Shown in pieces: positions 42,566 to 53,800 of a DNA stretch of 55,789 nt. Within the stretch, counting starts at the first letter, position 1, and each line of letters starts with the position of its first letter. The DNA lies in the NCBI GenBank assembly GCA_015350385.1, contig WNKI01000004.1:470254-526042 (forward strand), in the 5' to 3' direction. The stretch is from Aculops lycopersici (Eukaryota > Arthropoda > Arachnida > Trombidiformes > Eriophyidae). Both the position numbers and the translations under genes were made by a program. The notes under the pieces were generated by a model that searched no databases, was not told the origin of the DNA, and saw nothing but the letters and a program-made list of their open reading frames with translations.

Positions 42566-44287
42566 TCATTGGTCAAATTGGCGAACTATATTCAGGTCGT
42601 CAATCATGAGGTCAATTTTAGAGGGATAGACAACAAAGAGTTTGTTGTCCTCCTCGCTACGAACCACTCGCACTGGCTCCACCTGAATTGTTGGTAGCAG
42701 GTCGGCATCGTTCTTTTTGCCTGCAATGCTCAACTTGAGCATATCGTGCAATAGTGTGTCTAAAACCTTTTTACAATTTGGCGTCTTGGTCCCAGTCACC
42801 TCAATGAAAACGTCCCTAGTTTCAGTGGTAATCTTAGTGTGCTCAGCATTTGTCAAGGGCGGTAGTGTTATAACTGTATTGCTGCCATCCATAACAACCG
42901 GATAGTGTGTCTTGCCCTTGAGCAAATACAAATACTTGTGGATTCCGCTATAGTTGTTGCGCTTCTTCTCTTTCCTGTAAGCCTCGGCTTCCGCATTGAG
43001 CTGTTTGTATAATTCTAAGCCACTCATAGTCTTGCCACCGCGATTCAATGGCACCAGTTGGATTTTGTGAGGCAACATCTTGACCAACTTGACGCGAGGC
43101 GTAATCTTGGACATGTCGTGGGTTGCAATAGTGGCTAACTCACGTCGTCCACAAACAGTATCGTGTAAATTTGTTTGTAAGGCGAGGAACTTCTTCACTG
43201 CTTTCTCATCCTCAAAGCTTAAATTTCTCACAATGCAAGCGACTATTTTTCTCTCATCCAAAATAGAGCTCTCAGCTTGAACAATAAACCAATTATCTGG
43301 ATGGACGGCAAGAATTTCCACAGTTCCTATGGCGTCTGGAGCGGATCCTTTCTTGCGCAGAGATTGTTGTTGTTGTTGTGGTGCTACTGATGCATTCTCT
43401 TCCTCTTTGTCCTTTTCATCAGGATTTCCGTCTTCTTTCTCTACATCGGCCTCATCTCCATCATCAGACTCCTTAGTGGCACTCTTTTCGGACGAACCCG
43501 ATACATTCTTCTTTCTCGACTTGATTGGACCTTTTCCAGAAGTCTTGGCTCCTCCACGGGGACAACTCTTACCAATATATTGCAAAATTTGCTTCGTTGG
43601 ATTCTTCTCGGCTAACTTATGCAATCTAACATCCTTGATCGGATTGCCTTGCAATGAGAGAGTCTTGATCTTTACACAATCAGCTAATTCGCCTGGAATG
43701 TGCTCAATCTTGTTGTTTGTCAAATCTAAGTGACGCAGAGCTGACAAATGACCAACCTCCATTGGCAAATTGCTAATTTGATTGTCTGTGGCATGAATTT
43801 CAGTCAAATGCTGCTTAAAGGTAGGACTACATAGAGATTGCGGAAACTTTTCAAATTTGTTGTGGCTAAACTTGATTGTCAATAGATTTGACCATTTGGT
43901 TAAATCCTTTGGCAGCTTGGATATCTTGTTTTTGATTATGTTCAACGATTGTAGTTCCCCTAGTTGAGACATCTCTTCTGGAAGATCTGAAATTTGATTG
44001 TTCGACAAGTCGAGCGTCTTGAGTTTTCTCAACAATCCAATCTCTTTTGGCAATTTTTCCAACTTGTTGTCATACAACATAAGAGCAGTAAGATTCTCCA
44101 ACTCTTTGATCTTCATAGACAATACATTCAGAGATGTCTTGCTAACTTCCATGAAATTCAAAGAATATATTCGGAAGATTAAGTCGTTGAGTCCATTCTC
44201 ATCCTCAATTTGTTTAGCATGTTTTGGTCCAGATATCACAAGTTCGTGAGGCGAACTCTGCAGTAGCTCTCGGTAGTTTAAAGCCAT
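42566..44287 (-). CDS. LRRC47: Leucine-rich repeat protein LRRC47
   Basis: The 573-residue single-exon frame starts MALNYRELLQ. About seven leucine-rich repeats lie at roughly 50-230, for example LTALMLYDNKLEKLPKEIGLLRKLKTLDLSNNQISDLP (split here as successive LxxLxLxxN units). A Lys/Glu-rich linker follows at about 245-315 with a short Gln run. The C-terminal domain, from about 325, is the B3/4-type fold also found in phenylalanyl-tRNA synthetase beta subunits (GTVEILAVHP, ERKIVACIVRNLSFEDE, VVMDGSNTVITLPP, DVFIEVTGT). This pairing of LRR and B3/4 domain is the LRRC47 hallmark. It lacks the catalytic synthetase module. The precise cellular role of the family is little known; translation-linked functions have been proposed. 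It is divergent from PEX10. Confidence 0.93.
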   Translation of the reverse strand: MALNYRELLQSSPHELVISGPKHAKQIEDENGLNDLIFRIYSLNFMEVSKTSLNVLSMKIKELENLTALMLYDNKLEKLPKEIGLLRKLKTLDLSNNQISDLPEEMSQLGELQSLNIIKNKISKLPKDLTKWSNLLTIKFSHNKFEKFPQSLCSPTFKQHLTEIHATDNQISNLPMEVGHLSALRHLDLTNNKIEHIPGELADCVKIKTLSLQGNPIKDVRLHKLAEKNPTKQILQYIGKSCPRGGAKTSGKGPIKSRKKNVSGSSEKSATKESDDGDEADVEKEDGNPDEKDKEEENASVAPQQQQQSLRKKGSAPDAIGTVEILAVHPDNWFIVQAESSILDERKIVACIVRNLSFEDEKAVKKFLALQTNLHDTVCGRRELATIATHDMSKITPRVKLVKMLPHKIQLVPLNRGGKTMSGLELYKQLNAEAEAYRKEKKRNNYSGIHKYLYLLKGKTHYPVVMDGSNTVITLPPLTNAEHTKITTETRDVFIEVTGTKTPNCKKVLDTLLHDMLKLSIAGKKNDADLLPTIQVEPVRVVRSEEDNKLFVVYPSKIDLMIDDLNIVRQFDQ

Positions 44288-44750
44288 TGCCTATTATTTC
44301 GATTAATGCAGTTGTGAAGTGATGCTTGTGAAGTATCAATATATATATATCCTAGATCTAAAGGTATAAATATAATCAGGTCGTCTACACACTTGATACC
44401 GAAGCCAATTTCCATGCAACTTTGTCTGCAGGCTGCAGCATGCTCGTGTTTCCCTCGAAAACTTAAGCCAAAGGCGTGCGTTAAACAGACACACCGTATT
44501 TTTACGTCAAATCAGAGTTTGCGTGCATTCATTTTCGAAGTTGCAAATTCGCTCACCAGATGCCAACTCTCTCAGGATTAGGGTGGGAGTAAATGTAATG
44601 TAAACGAAATTAACACAGTAAAGAAATCGTGTAAAAAACCTGAAAGCTGTCAGTCGAGTGTAAATTTTTCCCCCACTTTTTACTTGACATTACATTTACT
44701 CCCACCCTACTCAAGATAGATCCTTTCAGTTTTTTTTCATACCTGAACCT
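44288..44750. other. Divergent promoter region LRRC47 / PEX10
   Basis: A 463-base bidirectional region. It contains a TA run with a TATA-like box at about 44338-44370 and the MITE at 44579-44709, which sits within 50 bases of the PEX10 start. Confidence 0.6.
44579..44709. mobile_element. 131-bp hAT-like MITE
   Basis: Two perfect 23-base terminal inverted repeats, at 44579-44601 and 44687-44709, beginning TAGGGTGGGAGTAAATG. They flank a non-coding core of 85 bases. The flanks CTCAGGAT (44571-44578) and CTCAAGAT (44710-44717) match at 7 of 8 bases, as an 8-base target duplication that has since changed once. An 8-base duplication and ends of YAGGG type are features of the hAT superfamily. It has no coding capacity, so it would move with a transposase from elsewhere. 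Confidence 0.72.
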
Positions 44751-45590
44751 ATGAAAAATTTCTTAATCAAAGAAATGGATGGTAGAGCTTTAGAGCATTT
44801 TGAGCTACTTACCATAGCCGAGAAGGATGAACAGTATTATAAACAATGGGTTGGGGATGACATTCAAGAGATAGCGCAACAGTGTCTAGGAGTCAGAAGA
44901 TGGATAAGATTTAGACATGCAATCACTGTATTGTCGAGACTTGGCTACTTTGCCATCCCTTTATTAGCAAACAAACCCACTCCAGGTGAAGAATTTTGCG
45001 AGGCTCAAGTTTCGCCTGATGTTAGCTTAACTAGGAGATTATTGGCGATCTGGCTCAACAATGAGCTCCAACTACCCCCAGAAATTCCAAGATTCTATGC
45101 CAAGCTGGTTAAGGATTTGCATTTAGTCACCTTCTTTTTGTTTGGAGACTTTTATGAGCTGGCCAAAAGATTTACGCAATGTTATTACATAACTGGAGAC
45201 ACAACTTTATACCAAGGACCGAAGGTGAATTACCTGAACAAACTTATAGGTTGTCTATCTTTAGCTCAAATACTTATAAATACTCTCACCCATCCAATGG
45301 AGGAGCAATTAGATTATAACCAACGAGATAGGAGACCAATCGTTTCGCAAGCAATCAAAAACCAAGATGAATCAAACGAAGAAACCCAAACAGATACTAA
45401 GAAACAAATTGACCCAAACATGATATGCCACCTTTGCTCAGAACCTCGGAAGGATCCAACAAGTGTTTTGTGTGGCCACATATTTTGCTGGTATTGTATA
45501 CACAAATGGCTAAAGGAACGGCCAGAATGCCCAATCTGTCGTTTGCCTACGGAACCTTCGAGATTAGTTTACTTAATAAACTTCAAGTGA
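44751..45590 (+). CDS. PEX10: Peroxin-10, RING E3 ligase of the peroxisome
   Basis: PEX10 forms, with PEX2 and PEX12, the ligase channel in the peroxisomal membrane that ubiquitinates the import receptor PEX5 for recycling. The 279-residue frame starts MKNFLIKEMDGRA; a start at the next methionine is also possible. The N-terminal part contains the family's helical region (QEIAQQCLGVRRWIRF, FRHAITVLSRLGYF) with several moderately hydrophobic helices. The C-terminal RING at about 226-263 is complete: CHLC, CGHIFCWYC, CPIC. It ends about 15 residues after the last pair. Length is slightly below the roughly 300-330 typical of the family. Single exon. Confidence 0.9.
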   Translation: MKNFLIKEMDGRALEHFELLTIAEKDEQYYKQWVGDDIQEIAQQCLGVRRWIRFRHAITVLSRLGYFAIPLLANKPTPGEEFCEAQVSPDVSLTRRLLAIWLNNELQLPPEIPRFYAKLVKDLHLVTFFLFGDFYELAKRFTQCYYITGDTTLYQGPKVNYLNKLIGCLSLAQILINTLTHPMEEQLDYNQRDRRPIVSQAIKNQDESNEETQTDTKKQIDPNMICHLCSEPRKDPTSVLCGHIFCWYCIHKWLKERPECPICRLPTEPSRLVYLINFK

Positions 45591-45653
45591 CAAGTTGAAG
45601 AAATTAATATTATTATCAATTTTGTCTCATTATGTCGTCATGCTTCTTCGAGC

Positions 45654-48257
45654 TCACAAGTTTTTGTTCTTTGCTGGCGGCGGAGCCGATCGCTGATCGT
45701 CAATTCTATCCGATTGGAATCTTACAACTAGATTGAAGAAATCCTCAGCTTGGCCCTTGTCAACTTCCTTGGCCAGAGAGGCTGCTCGTTCTCGACGTGG
45801 GAATTCAGATCGTTGGTCGTTGAATCTGGTGGACTGGTATTTCATCAAGCTATCCAAGAATCCCTTGTCCTGCATTTTACCTGGTGCACCAACTCCGGAG
45901 TTGCTACCACCAACACTGGCGCTGTACTCAGAATCAAGTGTTTGGAAATGTTTCGTCAACTTGTTGAGCTTTGGTTTGGAAGAATTTGTCAATTGAGGTT
46001 GCTGTTGTGAGGAAAGCATGTAATTCTTGTCCGATGATTGCGGTACAATTGAGTGAGACTTCTCGCGATTGTGTGAAAAGTGCTCGGGGATTGTTTCAGG
46101 TAGCCGACCTGATTTATATGACAACTTGCTGTTGCTATCATTGTTAGCTTGACTCGACGATGATAAAGCTGAGCTAGAAGGGTTGGGTTGGTTGCTTGAG
46201 CTGGGGCCAGAGGAGGAAGAGGGGGAGGATGAAAAACCAGCCTGCGATTGCTGGTTTTGGTGGTCGAGGGTATGGCCACGAGCCAATAGGTTCGCGCTGG
46301 TTGGATTCTTGAGAACTCCATTTGCAATCATACTGATGGCAGGTAGTGAGGCGCGTTGTTCGTCCATTCTCTGGTTCTGGGCGCCGGCAATCAAATCAAA
46401 GAGTTGCTCTCGATGCTCGGCTGAAACTGTTGGTCTTCGTTGTGATTGGATTGAGGCTAAGGTGGCGGCTTGAGCTTGAGTTGGATAAGCGGCGAGCGAG
46501 GCCTTCCGATAGGTGGCCTTGATGACGGAGGCAGCGGTGGATGCAGCAGCGCTCAGAGGATTTATGGACGATTGACTATTTCGCCCACCTGTTGTTTGGT
46601 TTCCATTTGTCGCGTTAAATTGTTGGCTATCGTTCTCTTTATCATTCTCACCAATTAACTGTGTTTTGGCACTAGTGGCAAGGTTGTTTAGGTGGGTAAT
46701 TTCGCATCTTTGGTCATCGATTCGGCCACTTTGAAAGTGAGCAATCATGTCGAAAAGTCTCTCGTTTTCGCTACTATGCGCCGGCCCTCGATCAACTCGT
46801 TGCCTTATGCGTCTAGATGCAACCCCATCAATATCTGTAGTTAGATTACTATTGAGTTGCTTCTTGAACCTTCTCTGTTCTTGCTCTTGCCTCTTGTCTG
46901 GACTAAGCCTAAAAACCGCCGATTTCGCGGGAGACTTTTCCGCTTGTAGTTGACTTTGATGCTCTTGTTGATGATGATGGTGATGATGCTGGCTATTTGC
47001 ACCAACTGCAGCTTGAGCGGCTTGTTTTTGTGAGATTGTCTCCTCCAACTCTTCAATGTTTAACTTTGCACTCGCAAGTCCGGCTTTATCGCCCAACATA
47101 TCGGCAATCTCGTAGTGCTTCTTTGCGTAGACTAGAGCAGATTCAGGCTTATTAACCATTTGGTATATATTGACTAAACTCCAAGAGGCGCGACCCTCGC
47201 CAAGTTTATCATCTAGATCCTTGATCAAATCTAGATACTTAAGATGATAGGCGATAGCTGATTCATAGTCGCGTAGGAAAGTATAAGTATTGGCAAGACT
47301 ATAGCACGAGTGAGCTTCGGTATATTTGTCCTGTAACTCTTGGGCTAATCTCAATGTTGATGAGTAATTTTCAATTGCTTGCTTGAAGTAACCCAAGAAT
47401 ACATTTGCATTACCTAGATTCAAATGTGCCCTTCTCTCGGCAGATTTGTCTTGAGTTTTCTTGGCTAATTCTAATCTATTTTGATGCGCTTCAACGGCGG
47501 ATTCAAAATTTCCCAACAGGTAGTGAGTGTTGCCCAAATTTCCATAGGCTCTTCCCATGGCAGCATAGTCGTTGGCTTGCGAGACAACTGCCAAGTTTTG
47601 CTCATAATACTCAATGGCCTTCAATAAACTAGATCTGATGTCACTGGACAACTCGCCGGGTTCCTGTTGCTCACTGGAGCCAATCATTCGTTTTCCCTGA
47701 GTATGATAAACGTTGCCTAGATTATACAGAGCACGACCCTCGCCAATGGAATCTTGAAGCTTTCGGCTAATTTCCAAGTGACGCCGGCAATAGATGGCAG
47801 CCTCCTCGAATTTGGCCAACATTTTGAAGGTGTTGCCCAGATTTCCGCACGCCTTAGCCTCGGCGATCTCGTCGCCAATACTGTGTACTAGAGTGACATC
47901 ACGCTTGTGATACTCGAGCGCCTTGTTATAATCTTCCAGGTAGAAGTATGCGTTGCCTAATTGCGAGTAAATGGCAGATAGAGTTCGATCATCTTGAGTT
48001 CCAACCCTAATGGCCTCCTCAAAGAACTTGACGCCATTCTTAAAGTCGCCCAACTTGCAGAGTCTCTCGCCCTCGAGCGCTAGCTCCATGCAAGTGGTAC
48101 CGACAATAGAATTTCCCGAGCTAGTTGAGGCTGTTGTTGGTGGATCTGGATTCTCTGGGGTTTGAGTTTGAGTTTGTTGTTGTTGTTGTTGTTGCTGTTG
48201 CTGTTGCTCTTGATTCGCTTGAAGCGGTTGCTGCGAAATATTTGTTGCCGCAACCAT
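45654..48257 (-). CDS. GPSM2: Pins/LGN (GPSM2) spindle-orientation protein
   Basis: Pins/LGN links cortical G-alpha-i to NuMA/Mud and dynein to orient the spindle. The 867-residue single-exon frame begins MVAATNISQQ with a long Gln run at about 18-30. Tetratricopeptide repeats follow from about 50 to 410, with many copies of the Pins-type GxAxxNLGNxx unit (ALYNLGNVYH, RAYGNLGNTHY, RAHLNLGNANV). The C-terminal half is Ser/Gln-rich and carries four GoLoco motifs: RLFDMIAHFQSGRIDDQR (about 496-515), QLFDLIAGAQNQRMDEQR (about 617-635), FLDSLMKYQSTRFNDQR (about 797-815) and FFNLVVRFQSDRIDDQR (about 839-857). Each keeps the D/E-Q-R triad that contacts the nucleotide of G-alpha. Four motifs resemble vertebrate LGN; fly Pins has three. 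Confidence 0.95.
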   Translation of the reverse strand: MVAATNISQQPLQANQEQQQQQQQQQQQTQTQTPENPDPPTTASTSSGNSIVGTTCMELALEGERLCKLGDFKNGVKFFEEAIRVGTQDDRTLSAIYSQLGNAYFYLEDYNKALEYHKRDVTLVHSIGDEIAEAKACGNLGNTFKMLAKFEEAAIYCRRHLEISRKLQDSIGEGRALYNLGNVYHTQGKRMIGSSEQQEPGELSSDIRSSLLKAIEYYEQNLAVVSQANDYAAMGRAYGNLGNTHYLLGNFESAVEAHQNRLELAKKTQDKSAERRAHLNLGNANVFLGYFKQAIENYSSTLRLAQELQDKYTEAHSCYSLANTYTFLRDYESAIAYHLKYLDLIKDLDDKLGEGRASWSLVNIYQMVNKPESALVYAKKHYEIADMLGDKAGLASAKLNIEELEETISQKQAAQAAVGANSQHHHHHHQQEHQSQLQAEKSPAKSAVFRLSPDKRQEQEQRRFKKQLNSNLTTDIDGVASRRIRQRVDRGPAHSSENERLFDMIAHFQSGRIDDQRCEITHLNNLATSAKTQLIGENDKENDSQQFNATNGNQTTGGRNSQSSINPLSAAASTAASVIKATYRKASLAAYPTQAQAATLASIQSQRRPTVSAEHREQLFDLIAGAQNQRMDEQRASLPAISMIANGVLKNPTSANLLARGHTLDHQNQQSQAGFSSSPSSSSGPSSSNQPNPSSSALSSSSQANNDSNSKLSYKSGRLPETIPEHFSHNREKSHSIVPQSSDKNYMLSSQQQPQLTNSSKPKLNKLTKHFQTLDSEYSASVGGSNSGVGAPGKMQDKGFLDSLMKYQSTRFNDQRSEFPRRERAASLAKEVDKGQAEDFFNLVVRFQSDRIDDQRSAPPPAKNKNL

Positions 48258-48804
48258 AGTGGCGATTGATTTTACCTATCTCTTGCTATGTATGTTTGAC
48301 TACGCCGAAAGCCACCCTGGCAGCTGACAGTGAGTATACGATGGTTTGAGTCTTGGTAAATTGGATGCGCTATCTGAGTAAGTGGGTTGTATTTGTTGAT
48401 GATGAGATCGTTGTATTCGACGACACTCTCCCTCCTCCTCACCGATTCTAACGCGCCTCTTATTGCCGTTGGGTCAATATTTCTGTTTCTTACATGCGGC
48501 CCCCTCTTTTTCAGCTCACGCACCGAAAACTTTTTCCCCCGCTTGATTTGTCCGCGTCACTCGCTGGCGCACTTTTGACGTTGCGAACGAAACGAAGCCG
48601 AGAAAACGAATGCCCCAAACGCAGCAACGAGAGCCAGAGAGAGAGAGAGAGAGTGTGTGTGAGGCCGAAGTTGATGTTAAAGCGAAGCCTACAGCCGAAG
48701 GGCAGCTGTCTCGTGGAGAAAGTCGCACAGAAAAGGAGTTCCATTCAGAACGAGCAAAGCCTCAGCGACAGGCTATAGCGATCGAAACTTGCGTGGCGTC
48801 CACC

Positions 48805-48840
48805 TGGCACAGGAAGCGGCCGTGGCACAGGAAGCGACCG
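48805..48840. repeat. Tandem 18-base duplication
   Basis: TGGCACAGGAAGCGGCCG followed at once by a copy differing at one base (TGGCACAGGAAGCGACCG). Confidence 0.8.
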
Positions 48841-50847
48841 TTGCTCAAGGTCCAGCACGCTGGATGGGTGGCAAGCAGGATTACGTTAGAGAGAATGAGA
48901 GAGATTCCTGCGTCCCCTCGTTTCGTGAGTTAACCCAAACGACGAGTACCACTAGGGATGGTAGTTTGCTTTGCACTTGGAACAAGAATTTTCACCTCAG
49001 GACCAAGACTAACCCTAACATTACCCTAGATCTTGGTCTCTAACTCGCTTTTATCCGCTCAAATCTTCACCAAAAAGAGTGGTTGGAGATTGTGTTTGAA
49101 GATGCAATCGTACGGCGAGGCCCTCCAATAAGTGTTTGGATTTCGGCTATTGTACGAAACCAAATCGCCGGCAAGAAACCAGAGTGGTCTCCTTTCCCTC
49201 TTCCCCCTCCTCGACGTTGTTCCGCTGACATGGTACTCATTTGGTCGGATGAAGGTTGAAAGGGATCAAAATTTCTATCCCTTGAGCCAAACCACAATCG
49301 ACCAATGAGCTTCCTATCCACCAAGACGCGTCAACCATAGACCCAAGCGACCATTGTCACAGGGCACAGGAGCAAGGGGGAAAAAGTGAGTAACGGGTTT
49401 CGTGTGAAGATCTTGTCGTTGTGATCCTTATTGGCGCTATGTAGTCGTTGTATCGCGTGCTTTGCGTGTTCTGATTACAGGAGATAAAGCATAAACTTTT
49501 GATGCAGTTCCTTCAGGCTCCGTGATACGTGTTTTGCAACCTGCAGTCCACTCCTCACTAGATGTGCGATGTTGCGTGCAACATTGAGAGAAGCTTATTG
49601 GCGCTAACTCCTCTACCTGGTGCCTAGGTGCTAGCCACCGGAAGTTGTCGCTCGAGTATCGAGTAAATGGAATTGCTTAGTTTGGGACACGAGAACTTGG
49701 AGATCAGATGGAATGAAGCAGAAATATATCTCTGCTTAGAGGTCGGTCCTGTTGGCAGCGACGATATTAGTAGTAGCAGTAGTGTTAGTAGTGGCAGCCG
49801 AAGCGGAAGTGATGCGAAAATCGGAGTTGTGGTGCTCGCAAGTTGCATCATCGCTCTGGTGTCGTGATACGAGTTAGTCCATAGTGAAATTATCCTACTG
49901 ATTGCGTCCTAACCGGAAAATTACCGTTCGTCGCTTTCGATGAGCTAGTAAGCCAATGTTGTGATCGCCCGGAAGCGAGTCACTGGCCAGAGGCTCTGAA
50001 CTATCTGGACATAAGCGCTCGCTTGCTTTCACCAAACTTTATTTAAATTACATGCTCGTAGTCGTCGTCATCGTCGTCGTCATCAGCCCAAGGCGACGAA
50101 AGCCTGTTTACCTATCCATCGGTACGTCTGTATTCCAGCGAGCAAGTTGAGCAGCATGCAGTGTAGTCTATCATCTCTACTCGTTGATTCGGCTCTCAAC
50201 TCTCCAGACTCCGTTGGTTGGACGGCTAGAGGATCGAGCGCTCCTTTGTACCTGGCGACAACGGCAGCGGCAGCGGCAATCGCAATAGCAACAAGCCAAG
50301 AGAAAGGGCAAGAGACTGGAGGCGACGGAATGGGAAGTGACGTCAAGGAAGTGAAATTCAACAATTTTCTCCCGGAGCTCGAGCTTGCCGATGCTACAGC
50401 CACCCGAGCGCCTCGAGCTTATATTTGCTATCAGGCGAGCTAGCTTGCCCGAAAGCGAGTGAGCCAGCGATCGAGCGGAAGTTCCAAATCAACAGTCTGG
50501 CAGTCGATTTGGGAACACAGTTAAAGTTAGCTAAACTTTCACTAGTCGCTGGTTTGCCAGCGCCGACCAACAATTTCAAAATGATATTTGGCCAACGCCA
50601 GCCATAGAGTCCGTGGGACGATTTTGGCGGTTGATATCTTTGTTGTCGTCGCCACTACCACTAGCGACGTCAGCATCGCTGCCCGGCAACTAACGCCGCC
50701 GCCGGGGCAGTGGCTATATGTTGTCGTATGTTGCGCAAAGCCGGAAGTGGCAACGGATGGCGCGAATATAAATTAGAATGGAGAGTCACGTAGCTCCAAC
50801 AGTTTAATTGCAAGGTGGCGCCGTTGCCAACTAAACTTGACTCTCCT

Positions 50848-50878
50848 GCCTCCCTCTCTCTCTCTCTCTCTCTCTTTC
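50848..50878. repeat. CT microsatellite
   Basis: CT run in the gene-free right part. Confidence 0.8.
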
Positions 50879-53800
50879 GCTAGCTCCACTCCCTCTAGAC
50901 CTATTCGAGCAAAATAAAGCGATAAGAAGGAGAGAGGAAGTCAAGTGGGCGAAGGTCAAGTTGATTGCTGCTTTCCCTTTCTCTTCCTGTTTCACTCGAA
51001 CACAAACTCAAAGCGAAACTCAACTTGACTTAAGCTCGAGTTCTTGAGGGAGCATAAGGAGGGACCACGCCCACTACCTGGTGCTACACTGGCGGCGGCT
51101 TCGGTGGCGTCGGCAGCAGCTGCTGCTTGGAAGACATTGAGTGGACGATGCTTAGTCCTTTTAGCTCGCTAGCCACATTTGTGTTTCCTCTCTCTGGTTT
51201 GCTCCAATTTAACACCGACAAAGACAAAGATAAGAACAAAACCCTGGCGACTCCTAGAGCTTCCAACTGGGCTAAACTGAAGGCAAGATAGAGGAATGAA
51301 GGGAAAGCGAAAACCGTACAATTAGGCGCGCCGTTGTTGACCTCGCTTTTGGCCAAGCCGAGGAACTAGCTCGAGTCCTTCGTCTTGCGGTTGGTCGGCG
51401 CTAATAATCGTGGTGGTTGACCGGGTGGCCGTCCAGAGTTGGTGTTAAATTCGGCCACTACCAACAGCAACAGCATTAGGTTCAATAAATCAAGAGGCCG
51501 GCTCGTCTAGCGGATCAAACTAGCAACGAGTGAAAGCCGGAGAATTAGTGGCAGCCGGAGGCGCTGCGAGTTCCCGGAAAGACAAACAGACAAGTTAGCT
51601 TGCTCGCTCACTGGACAGCTAGCTTGCCAGTAAGCTGGCTAGCCAAAGGCAAACACCAACTCGCACTGACCGAACGTCGATCAGTCAGATGTAGTGGCGG
51701 TTGACAGTCGGCGGCGTCTCGTCGGTGGATGTATTAGGAGAGAGAGGGAGAGACCAAGTGAATCGACTGGAGGAGAAAATCGCTAGGTTTGCTCGCTGGC
51801 ATGCGCCAGTAATTTCGGCCTCCTTGGCTAGCTAGTTGGACTTTTCCTCGCTAGAAATATAGAGTGCATCGATTAAATTGATCGCACGGCGCCGGCGGCC
51901 AAGTTATAGTTTTAGCCTGAGACCTTTGAGAAGTAGCAAAATTAACCCATTTATTCCATTCGCGAGTGAAGTGGTTGCCTTCGAATTCATGTGTGTAAGT
52001 GAGTGCGAGCGTGCGTGCATGTGATGTTGCTACGTGTTCTTTCTTCCCTCTTCTCCCATCTTCCCATCTCCCAATAATAAGCGTCGGCTCGTTTTTCGTG
52101 TAATAGAAATCCGATGATCGGCGGATGTATACACGACCACTTCTCCGATCCTTTCTTGAGCAATCTTCGTCTACAATTCCCCTACTTTCTCTAAAGACTC
52201 AACTGGACCCTCCCTCTCTCTCGGTTCTAACTTACGGTTTCCGCCAACCGAACTGCTCGACTTTCGCTCGCCTGTGTGTGTGTGGAAAAACGCAAAAAGT
52301 TGGTCCACTACGCGACCACACACACTGCTACCGATCTGAGCTGTGTACTTTGCCATCCCAATAGTGCGTGTCTATGTAATTTCCAAGTTCACACAGATGA
52401 GTGAGCGGAAGCCAGGCGCCTAGCGACTTTAGTTTAGTTTTAGTCTTGGTCTTCCGCTTATTCTTTTGCAGTAACCTTCCACTCCCCCTTTTTTTCTCAG
52501 AGAAGCCCAGGGCTTCAGCTGCCGGCCATGGTGGTGGCACAAATGCAAGTGGTGGCCACTCAATCGTGCGCTGCATTAGTGGACCACACCGATGACTGAA
52601 CTCGATGAAAGGCACACAAGGACTCCATTGCTTTCAATCTGGCGCCAAAAGCCCCGAGGCCCACAAGCCGACAAACTCAAACCTCGGCCCAACTTTTTCT
52701 GGCCAACAAGGTTGCCTCAGTTGCTGCGGCGGCGTGGGCGTTGGCGCGCCCCTTTCGACACGCCATTGTCGTTGCAAGTAGTGTTGCGATGGGCGCTTGA
52801 GTTGAGAAAAAAAACAGTTTGGCCAGCTGCAGAAGCACCACAACCACCGACCGACAACTTGGTCAATTTCCTCTCCTCTCTATGGTGGCCTTCACTTTCT
52901 GTTTCTTATCTCTACAGCGCTTCTCTCCCTGACTAAATTATCTATGGTTTTTGGTCCAAATCACTGTTTATTTGGTTCCGCGCTACAATTTTTCCTCTCG
53001 ACGAGAATGTAAAGCAAAACCTTGCACTGACTCAACTCTACCGAATGGAAGGGGAGAGTGGAAAAATGAGTCTCTCACTTTCTAAAGAGAGAACTACAAA
53101 GACAAGAACTGTGATTCGAGCTCGTTACGCGAAATAGTTGGACTAGTTGCGGTCCATCGGTTGTTTCGCTGCCGCTCCAGTTGACAGGCTCGCGCCGATA
53201 ATCTGGTCTTGCCACCATCCGCTTTGCCACATTCTACACCGCGAGTTGTCATTGCTGACAGATGCAGTGGCAAAATGTCACAAAAGGATGACTCGAGCAA
53301 AATTTAAGAAATGAGATATATATTTATATATTCGAAGATAGTCCATTTAAATAAATGGTCCGGCTTGAATGGTAGAGAGCCTACGTTGCAGTGTTCATCC
53401 TGCTTACTGTGCTACATTTTGCTTAAGGATCAAACAAAGTTGTCTCTTCCCTTTCGAGCGAATGGCACGCTACACTCGAGTTATCTGTAAACCACTCGAG
53501 ATTCACGGTCGCCGCCAAGGCGATCAACCTGAACCTTGGTCGCCATATCCGAAGCAAGGCGATAAGCTAGCAGGCACCTAGCGGCTGGGCCAAAAGATCT
53601 TGCCAAACGCCAGCGAGCTGACGGGCGCCGCACTAACTGTCACTAGAGGGTATGAATCAGCAGAGTCCCTTGCCAGCTTGTTGTGTCGGACAAATCCTAA
53701 GCCTTATGTTCAGCAAGCTCGCCACATTACATTTTCCGTGCGCCTCTCAAGTTGCGTCAGAGTTGCTTGCTCTTTTGCGAAGACAAGTTAGATTCCGGCC

